NCBI RefSeq assembly: GCF_013179285.1
Contig: NZ_WVNW01000002.1
Location: 372,001-436,000, forward strand
Reading direction: 5' to 3'
Origin: Roseobacter sp. HKCCD6576-2
GTDB taxonomy: Bacteria; Pseudomonadota; Alphaproteobacteria; Rhodobacterales; Rhodobacteraceae
Length of the DNA: 64,000 bases
Within the stretch, counting starts at the first letter, position 1. Each line of letters begins with the position of its first letter. The notes beneath the pieces were generated by a model, which was not told where the DNA came from, did not search any database, and saw only the letters and a list, made by a program, of their open reading frames with translations. The position numbers and the translations under genes were made by a program. This document shows positions 20,144 to 28,920 of the stretch, one piece after another.

Positions 20144-20340
20144 CCGAAGACGAAATCCGCGTTGCTTTTCTGAAAGAACTGACCAGCGTCGCTCCCGATC
20201 TGGACCTGGATTCGATGGATATCTTGAACCTCGTCACGGCGCTTCATGTCCGTTTCGGTATCGATGTGGCGGAACCGGACTATCCCAAAATCGCGACGCT
20301 GGCCTCTGCAGTGCCGTTCCTTGCTGCGCGGATGGGGTAG
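20140..20340 (+). CDS. Small acyl carrier protein-like phosphopantetheine protein
   Basis: A 66-residue acidic protein whose ATG overlaps the E2 stop (ATGA). It has the acyl carrier signature: an acidic helix, then LDLDSMDILNLVTALHVRFGI, in which Ser 25 of DSMD is the predicted phosphopantetheine attachment site, and a final helix. At 66 residues it is shorter than AcpP (about 78). Dedicated carrier proteins are not a usual part of acetoin or pyruvate dehydrogenase operons. It may carry an acyl group made by the complex or by the synthetase, or be a structural partner. It is the last gene before a terminator. Confidence 0.8.
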   Translation: MTEDEIRVAFLKELTSVAPDLDLDSMDILNLVTALHVRFGIDVAEPDYPKIATLASAVPFLAARMG

Positions 20341-20368
20341 CTTTCTTCATCCAACCAGAAAGGAAGAA

Positions 20369-20400
20369 CGCCCCGATGGTGGTGATCGGGGCGCTTTGTT
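20369..20400 (+). terminator. Rho-independent terminator of the synthetase/dehydrogenase operon
   Basis: A perfect 9-bp stem, CGCCCCGAT at 20369-20377 with ATCGGGGCG at 20385-20393, a 7-base loop and a T-rich tail. It lies 29 bp after the carrier protein stop and separates this operon from the convergent cytochrome gene. Confidence 0.75.
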
Positions 20401-20414
20401 GGTCGTACGATCGC

Positions 20415-21503
20415 TCAAGGTCGGGTCAGCATCGAAAGGTCAACCGCGACGCTTTCGCTCAGATCGGCAAGGGAATCATAGAGCAGTTGCAGCGCGTAAT
20501 GCGGGTTGTGCGAGTAAGATGCGCCGCCATCTTGCGCGACGAACTGGTAGTTATACGCGGCGCGCAGCAAGCGCGGCGTCCAGCTCTGATACCGGTTTGG
20601 ATAGGCGTCTTCGCCTTCGGACACCGCCCCATCCCCATCGGTATCGATGAAGAAATACGGGAAAGACCCTGTGCTATAGACAATCGGTGTACCCGCGACT
20701 TCGGCGGCATAAAGCGCGATGGCCTCACCAAGTTGCGCATGCAGCGTCGCGATTGGCGCGGTGATGCCTTCGCTCGTGTCACCGTCGCCGTCATAATCCA
20801 GCGGTGACGTGCGGATTGCGGCGAAGCTATCGGCGTTTTCGTGACAGCTTGTGCAACTGGCCAAGTTGACCTCAAGGCTGTGCGGCCTATGGCACGAGAC
20901 GCAGGTGTTGAACTCGGGAACATGGGCGTATGGCCCGGCATATCGGCGGCCTGGATACTCGTAACCGCCATGCACCGCGCTGCCTTGTTGGGCGGCACTC
21001 GACAGCGCGTAATGCGAGTTGATGAAGCCCAGATCGGCCGACACGGTGTCGGGTTCGCCAGACCCGATCGCGGTATTCACGGTGCCGGTTGCGGCCCGAC
21101 CCTGATGGCAGACCGCGCAGACGGCAGAGCCACGCTCAAGCGTCACATGAACGCCCGAGGGAAAGGGCACGCTGTCGAGATTCACCGCCGCAGAACTGTG
21201 GCAGGTCGCGCAGCTCACCACGGTGCCGATCCCGACGGGATGGTCTATGGCGCCTACCGTTTCCATCGGTCCTTGCAGATAATCCAACAGGCCGGTTGAG
21301 GAGTGGCAGACGGCGCAGCGGCCCGGAATTTCGCCGTCTTCGTCCCAATGGGTAAAGGCCCCGGCAGAGCGGTCCGCATGGGGCGACGCCAGCCAGGCTT
21401 CGGTGATCTCCGTCAGAGTGGGGCCGCGATCTTGGGCCAATACGGCCGCTGGCAAGAGCAGCGCGACGGCCAACGCGAATGTGGCGAGGGGGCGAATGAA
21501 CAT
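20415..21503 (-). CDS. Periplasmic pentahaem cytochrome c with calcium-loop-like motifs
   Basis: A 362-residue exported protein. ATG 21503 has GGAGG upstream and gives a clear signal peptide ending at VLAQ (about residue 24). Five CXXCH haem motifs are visible: Cys 63, 98, 129, 201 and 217 as first cysteines (CAVCHSS, CATCHSS, CAVCHQG, CVSCHRPH, CTSCHEN). After the haem domain come two aspartate-rich loops, DYDGDGDTSEG (about 237) and DTDGDGAVSEGED (about 287), that look like EF-hand or dockerin-type calcium sites. It is an electron carrier or terminal reductase of unknown partner. It is divergent from nqrA with an Fnr-type box between them, suggesting low-oxygen expression. I do not recognise a named family. 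Confidence 0.85.
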   Translation of the reverse strand: MFIRPLATFALAVALLLPAAVLAQDRGPTLTEITEAWLASPHADRSAGAFTHWDEDGEIPGRCAVCHSSTGLLDYLQGPMETVGAIDHPVGIGTVVSCATCHSSAAVNLDSVPFPSGVHVTLERGSAVCAVCHQGRAATGTVNTAIGSGEPDTVSADLGFINSHYALSSAAQQGSAVHGGYEYPGRRYAGPYAHVPEFNTCVSCHRPHSLEVNLASCTSCHENADSFAAIRTSPLDYDGDGDTSEGITAPIATLHAQLGEAIALYAAEVAGTPIVYSTGSFPYFFIDTDGDGAVSEGEDAYPNRYQSWTPRLLRAAYNYQFVAQDGGASYSHNPHYALQLLYDSLADLSESVAVDLSMLTRP

Positions 21504-21582
21504 GGGATGTCCTCCAAATGGGCTGGCGGCGGGGCGGGCTATGGGTCTGCGCCTATCCGGCCACAAATTGCGAACCGGGTAA

Positions 21583-21596
21583 TTGACCAAGATCAA
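21583..21596. promoter_or_regulatory. Crp/Fnr-type operator between the pentahaem cytochrome and nqrA
   Basis: TTGACCAAGATCAA fits TTGAY-N4-RTCAA exactly. It lies 80 bp before the cytochrome start on the minus strand and 72 bp before nqrA on the plus strand, so one site could control both. Confidence 0.7.
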
Positions 21597-21667
21597 TGTG
21601 CGCCGGACCAAGCTCCGAGAAGGTGGGCGGAGTTTGCTGCCCATCAGGGCCAAGAACAGGCGTATCG

Positions 21668-22837
21668 ATGATGTCCGACCCTTTGCCGCCTTCCCCTGTA
21701 CCCGTTGCCCTTCTGGGCCGGGATTACCCGGGTTTGCGGCCGCGTGCGGTTGTGGCAGAGGGCGAGGTTGTAGCCCCGGGGCAGGTGCTCTTTCACGATG
21801 TGAAGCGACCGGAGATTGAGTTTGTCTCTCCGATTCGGGGCCGTGTGGCGAGCATAGGTTTTGGGCCACGGCGCACCCTTTCGGCGATTGTTATCGAACC
21901 GGCAAAGGGCGGCCCGGCCGGCCCCGCCAACATGTTACCTGAGGGGGGCGATCTGCGCAGATATCTGTTGTCTCGCGGTCTCTGGCCCGCTTTTGTGACG
22001 CGCCCCTATGGCGGTCCGCCCGACCCGGAGGCCGGCCCGGACGCCATCATCGTCTCCGCCGTTCCGGCATGTGGCAGCGCGCTTGACCCGCAAGCCATCT
22101 TGTCTGACCGGCAGAGCGACTTCGCCGACGGCATGAACGCCTTGACCGAACTAACGGAAGGGCCAGTTCACCTCTGCCTGGCGGCTCAATCGACGGTCCC
22201 GATCCCGGCAAATCCGCGTATCAAAGCGCATCGCAAGCGGTTCGCGCGCGACTGGCATCGGCCGGGTGGGCAGGTCGCACGGCTCAATCCCGTCGGCCCA
22301 TTGGGGCAGGTTTGGACCATTGGCTATCAGGACGTCGTCGCGATTGGATCGATACGGCGCACCGGTATTTATGACCCGATCCGAACGATTTCTTTGCAAC
22401 CCGAAGGACGCGCGCGGGCACAGATAATGCAAGCGCCGCTTGGGGCGGATTTGCGGACGCTGTTCGCGGCGGATGGTGCCCTTTCTCCTGATTTGGAACC
22501 GAGGTCTGGCCCGCACGGCTATAGCCATCCTGCGGCCTATCTGGGGCGACACCATCTTGATGCGGCGCTTGCCGATGTGAGCACATCGCGGAGACCAACG
22601 GGGCCGCAGCCCTTGATCCCGCTGACCGGGCTCGACCGCGCTCTTCCGGCCCATGTACAAGCCGTGCCCTTGATGCGCGCCCTTAGCATTGGTGATTTGG
22701 AGGCCTGCGCACGCCTCGGCTGCCTCGATTTGCTGGAAGAGGATGTAGTGCCGCTGACGGCGCTCTGCGCCAGCGGCACCAATTACGAACGCTGCCTGCG
22801 CGACGTGTTGGATCAGTTGCAGAAGGACGCCGCATGA
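21668..22837 (+). CDS. nqrA: Na+-translocating NADH:quinone reductase subunit A
   Basis: About 389 residues. VALLGRDYPGLRPRAVVAEGE, VLFHDVKRPEIEFVSPIRGRV and RRTLSAIVIEP align well with NqrA of Vibrio, the peripheral quinone-associated subunit. Relative to that protein the first 25-30 residues (the KKGLDLPIAG region) are absent, and the gene begins at ATGATG 21668/21671 with only a weak ribosome binding site. LIPLTGLDRALPAHVQAVPLMRALSIGD and CASGTNYERCLRDVLDQLQ are typical of the C-terminal half. It starts the order nqrABCDEF and overlaps nqrB by ATGA. A missed upstream start is unlikely, because the Fnr box and divergent gene lie close. Confidence 0.85.
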   Translation: MMSDPLPPSPVPVALLGRDYPGLRPRAVVAEGEVVAPGQVLFHDVKRPEIEFVSPIRGRVASIGFGPRRTLSAIVIEPAKGGPAGPANMLPEGGDLRRYLLSRGLWPAFVTRPYGGPPDPEAGPDAIIVSAVPACGSALDPQAILSDRQSDFADGMNALTELTEGPVHLCLAAQSTVPIPANPRIKAHRKRFARDWHRPGGQVARLNPVGPLGQVWTIGYQDVVAIGSIRRTGIYDPIRTISLQPEGRARAQIMQAPLGADLRTLFAADGALSPDLEPRSGPHGYSHPAAYLGRHHLDAALADVSTSRRPTGPQPLIPLTGLDRALPAHVQAVPLMRALSIGDLEACARLGCLDLLEEDVVPLTALCASGTNYERCLRDVLDQLQKDAA

Positions 22838-23631
22838 CCCGGTTTGCGTTGCTCATGCACGGTCGGGGGGCTGGCGGGCTCGTCGCGATTCAAAGCCTCG
22901 CGCTCTTGCCGCCCCTTGGGGTGAGCCTCTGGCACGGTGGCGCCGCGACCCTTGGCATTCTGCTCGCCGCGCTTCTGGTTGTCCTGATCTGGGATTATGC
23001 TTTTGCCGCTTTGCGCCATCGCCGCTTTGAGCCTCATGGTCTCACCACCGCCGCGATCTTCACGCTTTTCGTGCCCGCCGACATGCCGCTGTGGCATCTG
23101 GTCGTCGTTCTGTCGCTTGGTTGCGTCATCGGGGAGCGAATCTTTGGTGGGCGCGGCTTTGCCTTTCTGTCGCCGGCGACGGTCGCCCTGGCACTCGCGC
23201 TCTTGTCGCTCCCCGATCTGACCCTTGTCCCACCAAGCTCGGCGCTGGCCCTGGCCTGCCTGCCGGGGGCAGCGTTGCTTTTGGCGACGGGGCTGTTGAG
23301 CTTGCGCATTGCTCTGTCTTTTTTGGTCGTGATGATCCTGGTCCTCGGGGTGAGCAGTTTCGAGACGGCCATCATCCTGCTGACCACTAGCAGCGTCGCG
23401 CTGGTGTTTCTGATCTGCGATCCGACCTCCGCCGCTGTCACATCCTGGGGCCGTGTGCTGCATGGTGCCTTGGCCGGTGGTCTCGCCTGGGTCTTCGCGG
23501 GCCTCGGCGACGGACCGCCCGGGGCCGGCGCCTTGGTCTTTGCGGCGCTGATGGCGAGCCTCATGGCACCGCTGATCGACCATATCGTGCTGAGTTTCAG
23601 TGCTTGGAGAAGGCAAAGGCACCATGGCTGA
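22834..23631 (+). CDS. nqrB: Na+-NQR subunit B, unusually short
   Basis: A 265-residue polytopic membrane protein of the NqrB/RnfD family, with perhaps seven or eight helices. HGLTTAAIFTLFVPADMPLWH, ERIFGGRGFAFLSPA, LICDPTSAAVTSWGRVLHG and LMAPLIDHIVL align with Vibrio NqrB. That protein has about 415 residues. Here most of the N-terminal 130 residues are missing, and so is the loop carrying the SGAT motif whose threonine holds covalent FMN. No SGAT is present anywhere in this protein. Start and stop overlap nqrA and nqrC, so the reading frame looks intact. It may belong to a divergent Nqr lineage with a different cofactor set. Confidence 0.8.
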   Translation: MTRFALLMHGRGAGGLVAIQSLALLPPLGVSLWHGGAATLGILLAALLVVLIWDYAFAALRHRRFEPHGLTTAAIFTLFVPADMPLWHLVVVLSLGCVIGERIFGGRGFAFLSPATVALALALLSLPDLTLVPPSSALALACLPGAALLLATGLLSLRIALSFLVVMILVLGVSSFETAIILLTTSSVALVFLICDPTSAAVTSWGRVLHGALAGGLAWVFAGLGDGPPGAGALVFAALMASLMAPLIDHIVLSFSAWRRQRHHG

Positions 23632-24424
23632 TCCAACCCTCTCCCGCTGGCGCTTTCTGGCGCGTGACAATGACGATCCGGTCAAGATCGTAGGGGTTGC
23701 GAGCCTCACGGCCGTGATCTGTGCGGTTTTGGTTGCCAGTGCCGCGACCCTGCTGGAACCGCGACAGCAAGCTCATCTTGAGGCCGAACGCGCCGCCCGA
23801 ATGGCGGCCATGTTGGACACGCTGCCCGGCATGGGGGAGCTTTTGACCGAGACCGGGGCGGATGGCCTGACGACCTATCTGGTCGATCTGGCCAGTGGTC
23901 AGATTGTGCCCAACATGTCCGCCGCCGATTATGACGCCAACGCTGCCGCCAATGACCCGGAAACGGCGGTGGCGATCCCGGCTTCGCAAGACCTCGCCCG
24001 CTTGCGGCAGCGCGCGCCGCTTGCCCCGGTGCATATTCTCGAGCGTGACGGGGGCGTTGCTCTGATCGTGTTGCCGGTTTCTGGCACGGGATATCAGTCC
24101 CGGATCGAGGCGTTGTTGGCACTTGAGGCCGATCTCAACACTGTCGCGGCCCTGACTATTACCGCACAAGGCGAAACAGCCGGCTTGGGCTCACGCATCG
24201 AAGATCCGGACTGGCAAGCGCTTTGGCCCGGGCGGGAACTGGCCGATGCCAGTGGTCAGATCGTGATCGATGTGGTGCGCGGGCAAGCCAGCGGCCCGCA
24301 TCAGGTTGACGGTATCTCGGGCGCGACACGCACCGGTCATGGGGTGGCCGATATGCTGCGCTACTGGATGGGGCCGCATGGCTTTGGCCCATTTCTCGAC
24401 CAATTGCGCGACGGAGGTCTCTGA
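23624..24424 (+). CDS. nqrC: Na+-NQR subunit C, covalent flavoprotein
   Basis: A 266-residue protein with one N-terminal membrane helix ([22 protein letters not shown]) and a periplasmic FMN-binding domain. The flavinylation motif is present as [13 protein letters not shown] near the C-terminus, where a threonine receives FMN from ApbE. ATG 23624 overlaps the end of nqrB by 8 bp. [21 protein letters not shown] matches the conserved core. It passes electrons within the NQR complex. The apbE gene downstream would attach the flavin. Confidence 0.9.
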   Translation: MADPTLSRWRFLARDNDDPVKIVGVASLTAVICAVLVASAATLLEPRQQAHLEAERAARMAAMLDTLPGMGELLTETGADGLTTYLVDLASGQIVPNMSAADYDANAAANDPETAVAIPASQDLARLRQRAPLAPVHILERDGGVALIVLPVSGTGYQSRIEALLALEADLNTVAALTITAQGETAGLGSRIEDPDWQALWPGRELADASGQIVIDVVRGQASGPHQVDGISGATRTGHGVADMLRYWMGPHGFGPFLDQLRDGGL

Positions 24425-24425
24425 T

Positions 24426-25079
24426 ATGGCAAACACCCTGACGCGCATTGTCTCCCCGCTGATCGACCAAAATCCGGTCACCCGGCAAATCCTCGGGGTC
24501 TGTTCGGCGCTTGCCGTGACCACATCGCTCGACACGGCGCTGATGATGTCGCTGGCGCTGACGACGGTGATCTGCCTCGCCTCGGCCATCATCAGCCTCA
24601 TACGCCACCACATCCCCCATGTGATCCGGTTGATCGTGCAGATCACCATCATCGCCTCGCTGGTCATCGTGATCGACGAGTTGATGCGCGCCTTCGCCTT
24701 TGAGTTGAGCCGCGCCTTGTCGGTCTTCGTGGGCCTGATCGTGACCAACTGCCTCGTTCTAGGGCGGGCGGAGGCCTTCGCGATGCGCAATCCGGTAGGG
24801 CCATCGGTGTTGGACGCGCTTGGCAACGGCTTGGGTTATAGCCTGATCCTGATTGTGGTGGGCAGCATCCGGGAGCTTCTGGGGCAGGGCAGCCTATTGG
24901 GCGTCACGCTGCTGACGCCAGTGGAGGATGGTGGCTGGTTCCAACCCCTCGGCCTGATGCAGCTGGCGCCCGCGGCCTTCTTCATCATCGGCTTGCTGAT
25001 CTGGGCGATCCGCAGCGCCCGCGCGGATCAGGTCGAGCCTGCGCAGTACCAGCTCGCCGGGGATAGGGGGCGCGGATGA
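24426..25079 (+). CDS. nqrD: Na+-NQR subunit D
   Basis: A 217-residue membrane protein with about six helices, of the NqrD/RnfE family. The N-terminal [27 protein letters not shown] and the [13 protein letters not shown] segment, with the conserved cysteine thought to share an iron centre with NqrE, are diagnostic. [14 protein letters not shown] is also typical. It starts 1 bp after the nqrC stop and overlaps nqrE by ATGA. Confidence 0.93.
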   Translation: MANTLTRIVSPLIDQNPVTRQILGVCSALAVTTSLDTALMMSLALTTVICLASAIISLIRHHIPHVIRLIVQITIIASLVIVIDELMRAFAFELSRALSVFVGLIVTNCLVLGRAEAFAMRNPVGPSVLDALGNGLGYSLILIVVGSIRELLGQGSLLGVTLLTPVEDGGWFQPLGLMQLAPAAFFIIGLLIWAIRSARADQVEPAQYQLAGDRGRG

Positions 25080-25675
25080 CCGAACTTCTGATCGCCTCGA
25101 TCTTCTCGGAAAACCTGGCGCTGGCCTATTTCCTCGGGATCTGCACCTTCCTCGCCGTCTCGGAACGGGTGGATACGGCGATTGGGCTTGGCCTGGCCAT
25201 CATCGCAGTCCAGACGATCACGGTGCCGGTCAACGCGCTGATCCTGAACGGAGCTTTGGTGGACGGGGCCTGGGCCTGGGCGGGCCTGCCCGATGTCGAT
25301 CTGTCTTTCTTGCGGCTCGTGGCCTTCATTGGCGTGATCGCGGCGATCGTGCAGGTGCTAGAGATGACGCTGGATCGCTATTTCCCGCGCCTTTACATTG
25401 CTTTGGGCAGCTTCCTGCCGCTGATCACCGTGAACTGTGCCGTCCTTGGGGGCAGCCTCTTCATGGCCGAGCGGCAATACACCGTCCCGGAATCCCTGGT
25501 CTATGGGTTTGGCAGCGGCGTTGGATGGGCGCTTGCAATCATCGCCTTCGCGGCCATTCGCGAGCGCTTGCGCTATAGCGATATGCCTGCAGGTGTGCAG
25601 GGATTGGCCAGCGCCTTCCTGGTCACCGGCCTGATGTCGCTTGGCTTCGCGGCCTTTGCGAGGGTGCCGCTATGA
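25076..25675 (+). CDS. nqrE: Na+-NQR subunit E
   Basis: A 199-residue membrane protein with about six helices, of the NqrE/RnfA family. [25 protein letters not shown] and [17 protein letters not shown] carry the conserved cysteines that pair with those of NqrD around an iron centre. [21 protein letters not shown] is the usual C-terminal part. It overlaps both neighbours by ATGA, as expected for a tightly coupled complex. Confidence 0.93.
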   Translation: MTELLIASIFSENLALAYFLGICTFLAVSERVDTAIGLGLAIIAVQTITVPVNALILNGALVDGAWAWAGLPDVDLSFLRLVAFIGVIAAIVQVLEMTLDRYFPRLYIALGSFLPLITVNCAVLGGSLFMAERQYTVPESLVYGFGSGVGWALAIIAFAAIRERLRYSDMPAGVQGLASAFLVTGLMSLGFAAFARVPL

Positions 25676-26892
25676 GCAATCTGATCCTCGGTATCGTCTT
25701 TCTCGTCGCCATGACCCTGGCGCTGACCGGCGTGGTGATCCTGGCCAGGCGGGTCATGATGCCCGCGCGCCCCACGACGATCACTGTGAATGACACCAAC
25801 CGGATTGAAACGGTGACCGGACAGAAACTTCTGACCGCGCTGAACGATCACGGCGTTCTGGTCCCCTCGGCCTGCGCCGGGGCCGGCACATGCGGGCTAT
25901 GCCGGGTGCAGATCACCGGCGATGGCCCACCGCCCTTACCGGTGGAGCTGGCCCGGCTGACCCCGGCCGAGCGCCGCGATGGCACGCATCTGGCCTGCCA
26001 AGTTACCTTGCGTGGCGATATGGCGGTCCATGTCAGCGATGATCTGTTGGCCGCCGAGGCCTTTGAGGCCTGCGTCGCCTCCGTCACCGCGCTGACGCCC
26101 CTGATCCGGGAGATCGTTCTGGACCTGCCTGAGGGCAAGGCCGAGCATCTTTTTGCGGGTGCGTTCATCCAGATCACCGCGCCACCTTACGATCTGAGCT
26201 TTGATCAAATTGAGATGCCTGCGCCGTTTGAGACTGTCTGGGAACCGCTCCGCCCGCTTTCCGTCCGTACCGACGAGCCGGTGACCCGCGCGTATTCCAT
26301 CGCTAACCGGCCGGAGGATAACAGCGCCGGGCGCGTGGTTTTGAACATCCGCCTGGCCCTGCCGCCGCCAAAAGCTGCGGGGGCGCCGCCGGGGATCGTC
26401 TCATCCTGGCTGTTCTCGGTGCAACCTGGCGATCCGGTCTCTGTTGCCGGGCCCTTTGGCACCTTCCGCGTGCAAGAGAGCGACCGTGAGCTGGTGTTCC
26501 TTGGCGGCGGGGTTGGCATGGCGCCGTTGCGCGCGATGATCTTCGAAACGCTGGAGGCGCGGCACAGCCCCCGCAAGATGAGCTTCTGGTATGGCGCGCG
26601 CAGCGTCGCGGATCTGTTCTATGCCGACGAGCTGGATGCGCTGGCCGAAAAGCATGCGAATTTTGACTGGACCGTTGCCCTGTCCGACCCCGAACCAGAG
26701 GATGATTGGAGCGGCGCGACCGGGTTCATCCACACTGTCGTTTGGGAACGGTATCTGCGCGACCACCCGAACCCGGAGAACTGCGAGTTTTACCTCTGCG
26801 GCCCGCCGATGATGATCGCGGCGGTGCTCAAGATGCTGGACGATCTGGGCGTGGAACCCGACCGCATCTTCAACGATGATTTCGGAGTGTGA
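25672..26892 (+). CDS. nqrF: Na+-NQR subunit F, NADH-oxidising flavoprotein
   Basis: A 406-residue protein with an N-terminal membrane anchor (residues about 2-25) and a 2Fe-2S ferredoxin domain ([14 protein letters not shown] with the fourth cysteine in HLACQV). A ferredoxin-reductase domain follows, binding FAD ([11 protein letters not shown]) and NADH ([42 protein letters not shown]). It takes electrons from NADH into the complex. It overlaps nqrE by ATGA and ends 3 bp before apbE. All expected cofactor motifs are present. Confidence 0.95.
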   Translation: MSNLILGIVFLVAMTLALTGVVILARRVMMPARPTTITVNDTNRIETVTGQKLLTALNDHGVLVPSACAGAGTCGLCRVQITGDGPPPLPVELARLTPAERRDGTHLACQVTLRGDMAVHVSDDLLAAEAFEACVASVTALTPLIREIVLDLPEGKAEHLFAGAFIQITAPPYDLSFDQIEMPAPFETVWEPLRPLSVRTDEPVTRAYSIANRPEDNSAGRVVLNIRLALPPPKAAGAPPGIVSSWLFSVQPGDPVSVAGPFGTFRVQESDRELVFLGGGVGMAPLRAMIFETLEARHSPRKMSFWYGARSVADLFYADELDALAEKHANFDWTVALSDPEPEDDWSGATGFIHTVVWERYLRDHPNPENCEFYLCGPPMMIAAVLKMLDDLGVEPDRIFNDDFGV

Positions 26893-26895
26893 GCG

Positions 26896-27864
26896 ATGGA
26901 TGAGACCCGGCGCAACATGATCCTTGGCGGTTTGGCTCTCGGCCTGATGCCTGATGCGGGATGGTCAGGCACCGGCGCAACCGGCGCACGCATCGCTGGC
27001 GGCCCGGCCTTTGGTAGCACGTGGCGGCTGGTCTCTGGCGGTCGAGACCCGGCTTTGATCAGCCCCTGGATCAGCCACCAAATCGCCACTGTTGATGCGG
27101 CCATGTCGCCTTATCGAGAGACCTCGCCGTTGTCGCGCTTCAATCGCGCGGAAGTCGGGCAGAAGATCGCGGTTCCCGCCTCGATGGCGCATGTCGCGCG
27201 CGCGGCTTTGGAGATTCACCAGACCACCCAGGGTGCCTTTGACCCCACAATCGGGCCACAGGTGCAGCGTTTTGGCTTTGGGCCAATCACCGGGCAGGCG
27301 GGCAGTGCCGAGGCGATTGTTCTGGGTCAGGAGTCGGTGCGGAAGGAGGTGCCGGGTGTCACGCTCGACCTCTGCGGGATTGCGAAAGGCTTTGCCCTGG
27401 ATCTCTTAACCGACGGGCTGGTGGCGCAAGGCGCGGAGAACATGCTGCTTGAACTGGGCGGCGAGGTGCGCGCGATTGGGAGGCACCCTTCCGGACGACC
27501 CTGGCAGGTGGCGATTGAAGACCCCTTGGCGCCCGGCTTTGCCGCGCACACAATCGTGACGCCGGGTGCGCTGGCGCTGGCCACATCCGGACATCGGGCC
27601 AACGGTGTTTCGGGAGACATCGCGCTCAGCCATGTGATCGATCCGGGCAGCACCCGCCCGGCGGTAGGCTTCGCGGCTTCGGTCTCTGTCCTAGCCCCGA
27701 CGGGGATGGAGGCGGACGCCATGGCCACGGCGCTGCTGGCGATGGGCGCAGGCGGCCCCGCGTTCGCGCGGGCCAATGGGGTCTCGGCACTCTTCATCCT
27801 CGATGCGGCTACGGCGGGGCAAACTGTCATGACCGGTGATTTTGCCGACCATGTCGTGGCCTGA
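26896..27864 (+). CDS. apbE: FAD:protein FMN transferase ApbE
   Basis: A 322-residue exported flavin transferase. It has a twin-arginine-like N-terminus (TRRNMILGGLALGL) and the ApbE core: FGSTWRLV, DAAMSPYRETSPLSRFN, DLCGIAKGFALDLL, MLLELGGEVRAIG and GVSGDIALSHVIDPGS. It attaches FMN to threonines in SGAT motifs of NqrC, and of NqrB where that site exists. The start is 3 bp after nqrF with GGAG upstream. Here NqrC has the acceptor motif while NqrB does not. Confidence 0.92.
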   Translation: MDETRRNMILGGLALGLMPDAGWSGTGATGARIAGGPAFGSTWRLVSGGRDPALISPWISHQIATVDAAMSPYRETSPLSRFNRAEVGQKIAVPASMAHVARAALEIHQTTQGAFDPTIGPQVQRFGFGPITGQAGSAEAIVLGQESVRKEVPGVTLDLCGIAKGFALDLLTDGLVAQGAENMLLELGGEVRAIGRHPSGRPWQVAIEDPLAPGFAAHTIVTPGALALATSGHRANGVSGDIALSHVIDPGSTRPAVGFAASVSVLAPTGMEADAMATALLAMGAGGPAFARANGVSALFILDAATAGQTVMTGDFADHVVA

Positions 27865-27888
27865 GAGGATCGGAAAGGAGACAGCGGC

Positions 27889-28062
27889 ATGACGACATTT
27901 CTGTTCACCTTGGCGCTCATCGGTTTGATGATCTTGGGCCTTGCGATCGGTGTTTTGCTCGGGCGCGGGCCGATCAAAGGGTCCTGCGGCGGGATATCTT
28001 GCGCGGTGCCGGGCGGCTGCGCGGCTTGCCCGAAATCCGGTGGCGGAGGGCAGGGGGGATGA
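27889..28062 (+). CDS. nqrM: Na+-NQR maturation protein NqrM
   Basis: A 57-residue membrane protein: one helix ([22 protein letters not shown]), then [18 protein letters not shown] and further cysteines. Position and cysteine-rich tail match NqrM (DUF539), needed to deliver iron to the NqrD/NqrE site. AAAGGAG lies upstream of the ATG, and the stop overlaps the CBS-domain gene (ATGA). The cysteine spacing differs somewhat from the Vibrio protein as I remember it. Confidence 0.85.
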   Translation: MTTFLFTLALIGLMILGLAIGVLLGRGPIKGSCGGISCAVPGGCAACPKSGGGGQGG

Positions 28063-28457
28063 GCACACTCAGCCTCGTTTCCGACTACATGAATCGCACG
28101 TTGGTCACGCTCAGCCCAGAACAAGAGATCAACAGCGCCGTTCATGTCTTGTTGGATCACAAGATCTCGGGCGCGCCGGTGGTCGACAAAGCGGGGCGGC
28201 TGGTCGGTATTCTGACGGAGAAGGACGGTCTGCGCGCGGCGTTGGAGGCCAGCTATTACCGCGAATGGGGCAAACCTGTCTCCGCTTATATGGCCAAAGA
28301 TGTTGTGACAATGGACCCCAACCTGGACCTTCTCACCGCCTGTCAGCAGTTTCTTGACGGCCCATATCGGCGCTTTCCCGTGGTGGAAGACGGGCGACTT
28401 CTTGGGCTGATCAGCCGCACCGATATTTTGCGTGGATTGGCCGAGAACTGGGGCTGA
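28059..28457 (+). CDS. CBS-domain pair protein
   Basis: A 132-residue cytoplasmic protein made of two CBS domains. The first is [46 protein letters not shown]; the second is [21 protein letters not shown] to [25 protein letters not shown] pairs usually bind adenine nucleotides and regulate a partner. It overlaps nqrM by ATGA and so is part of the nqr operon. It could sense energy charge or NAD(H) for the complex, but that is inference. Confidence 0.88.
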   Translation: MSTLSLVSDYMNRTLVTLSPEQEINSAVHVLLDHKISGAPVVDKAGRLVGILTEKDGLRAALEASYYREWGKPVSAYMAKDVVTMDPNLDLLTACQQFLDGPYRRFPVVEDGRLLGLISRTDILRGLAENWG

Positions 28458-28754
28458 GGGGCATGTCGTTTCAGTCTCCCCGATCCGCTCCATATCTGGG
28501 AGAGGTGGAAAGCTGGCTTCCTTAAAGTCGATTGTTCATTCCACGGTGTAACACTGCTCTGAGGTTCAAGTCGGCTTCGGCTAGAGATGATGGACATGGC
28601 CCGCTTGAACGTCACAGCCTCACCCCAGTTTCAAAGGCGAGCCCGATGAAGGACGCTGTTTTTCCCTGCGCGCTATCTGCGTCATGAGAGGCCATTGGCT
28701 GGCACGATGATCGGAGCAGGAGGGCTCAAACAGTTCAACAACGTGTGTCAACGA
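28458..28754. other. Intergenic region left of the decayed dusA fragment
   Basis: About 300 bp with no supported gene. If the dusA fragment on its right is the original dusA 5' end, this stretch would be the native upstream region of dusA. I see no clear promoter or terminator. Confidence 0.35.
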
Positions 28755-28823
28755 TTTGAAGATGCAGAGATTATCAGCAAGGCAAAATGCGAGGCTTTCC
28801 ATCGCCCCGATGATGGATTGGAC
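28755..28823 (+). pseudogene. Decayed dusA 5'-end fragment (putative left attachment site)
   Basis: This stretch resembles the upstream leader and first codons of dusA at 51966-52035. A 14-base block (28755-28768) is identical to 51966-51979, and 23 bases (28801-28823) are identical to 52013-52035. The intervening 32-33 bases are only partly similar, and the copy here is one base shorter, so an ATG at about 28787 is out of frame with the core. Homology to dusA stops at 28823. Confidence 0.75.
28801..28823 (+). repeat. 23-bp direct repeat, left copy (attL-like core)
   Basis: Identical to 52013-52035, the codons for IAPMMDW in dusA. The 5' end of dusA is a well-known integration site for tyrosine recombinases of phages and islands, and such integration leaves a direct repeat of this kind at both ends. 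Confidence 0.75.
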
Positions 28824-28920
28824 AGGTTTACTTATCTTTTCAATACCTTAAGAGGAGTTTTGTGCACCGTGCTTGCAACGTGAAGTCGCCTTCTGAGGCG
28901 CCATATCGTGCGTTTGGCGG

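Noticed and set aside
22813-23709. 298-codon minus-strand stretch opposite nqrB
   Set aside because: Arg/Gln-rich low-complexity mirror of a membrane protein gene; nqrB is supported by alignment and gene overlaps.
21668-28062. Reading the operon as an Rnf complex
   Set aside because: Gene order ABCDEF, the NqrF ferredoxin-reductase, NqrA likeness, ApbE and NqrM all fit Na+-NQR; RnfB and RnfC are absent.
28478-28518. Weak hairpin (CTCCC with GGGAG) after the CBS gene
   Set aside because: Only about six base pairs with a long loop and no T-run; not called as a terminator.
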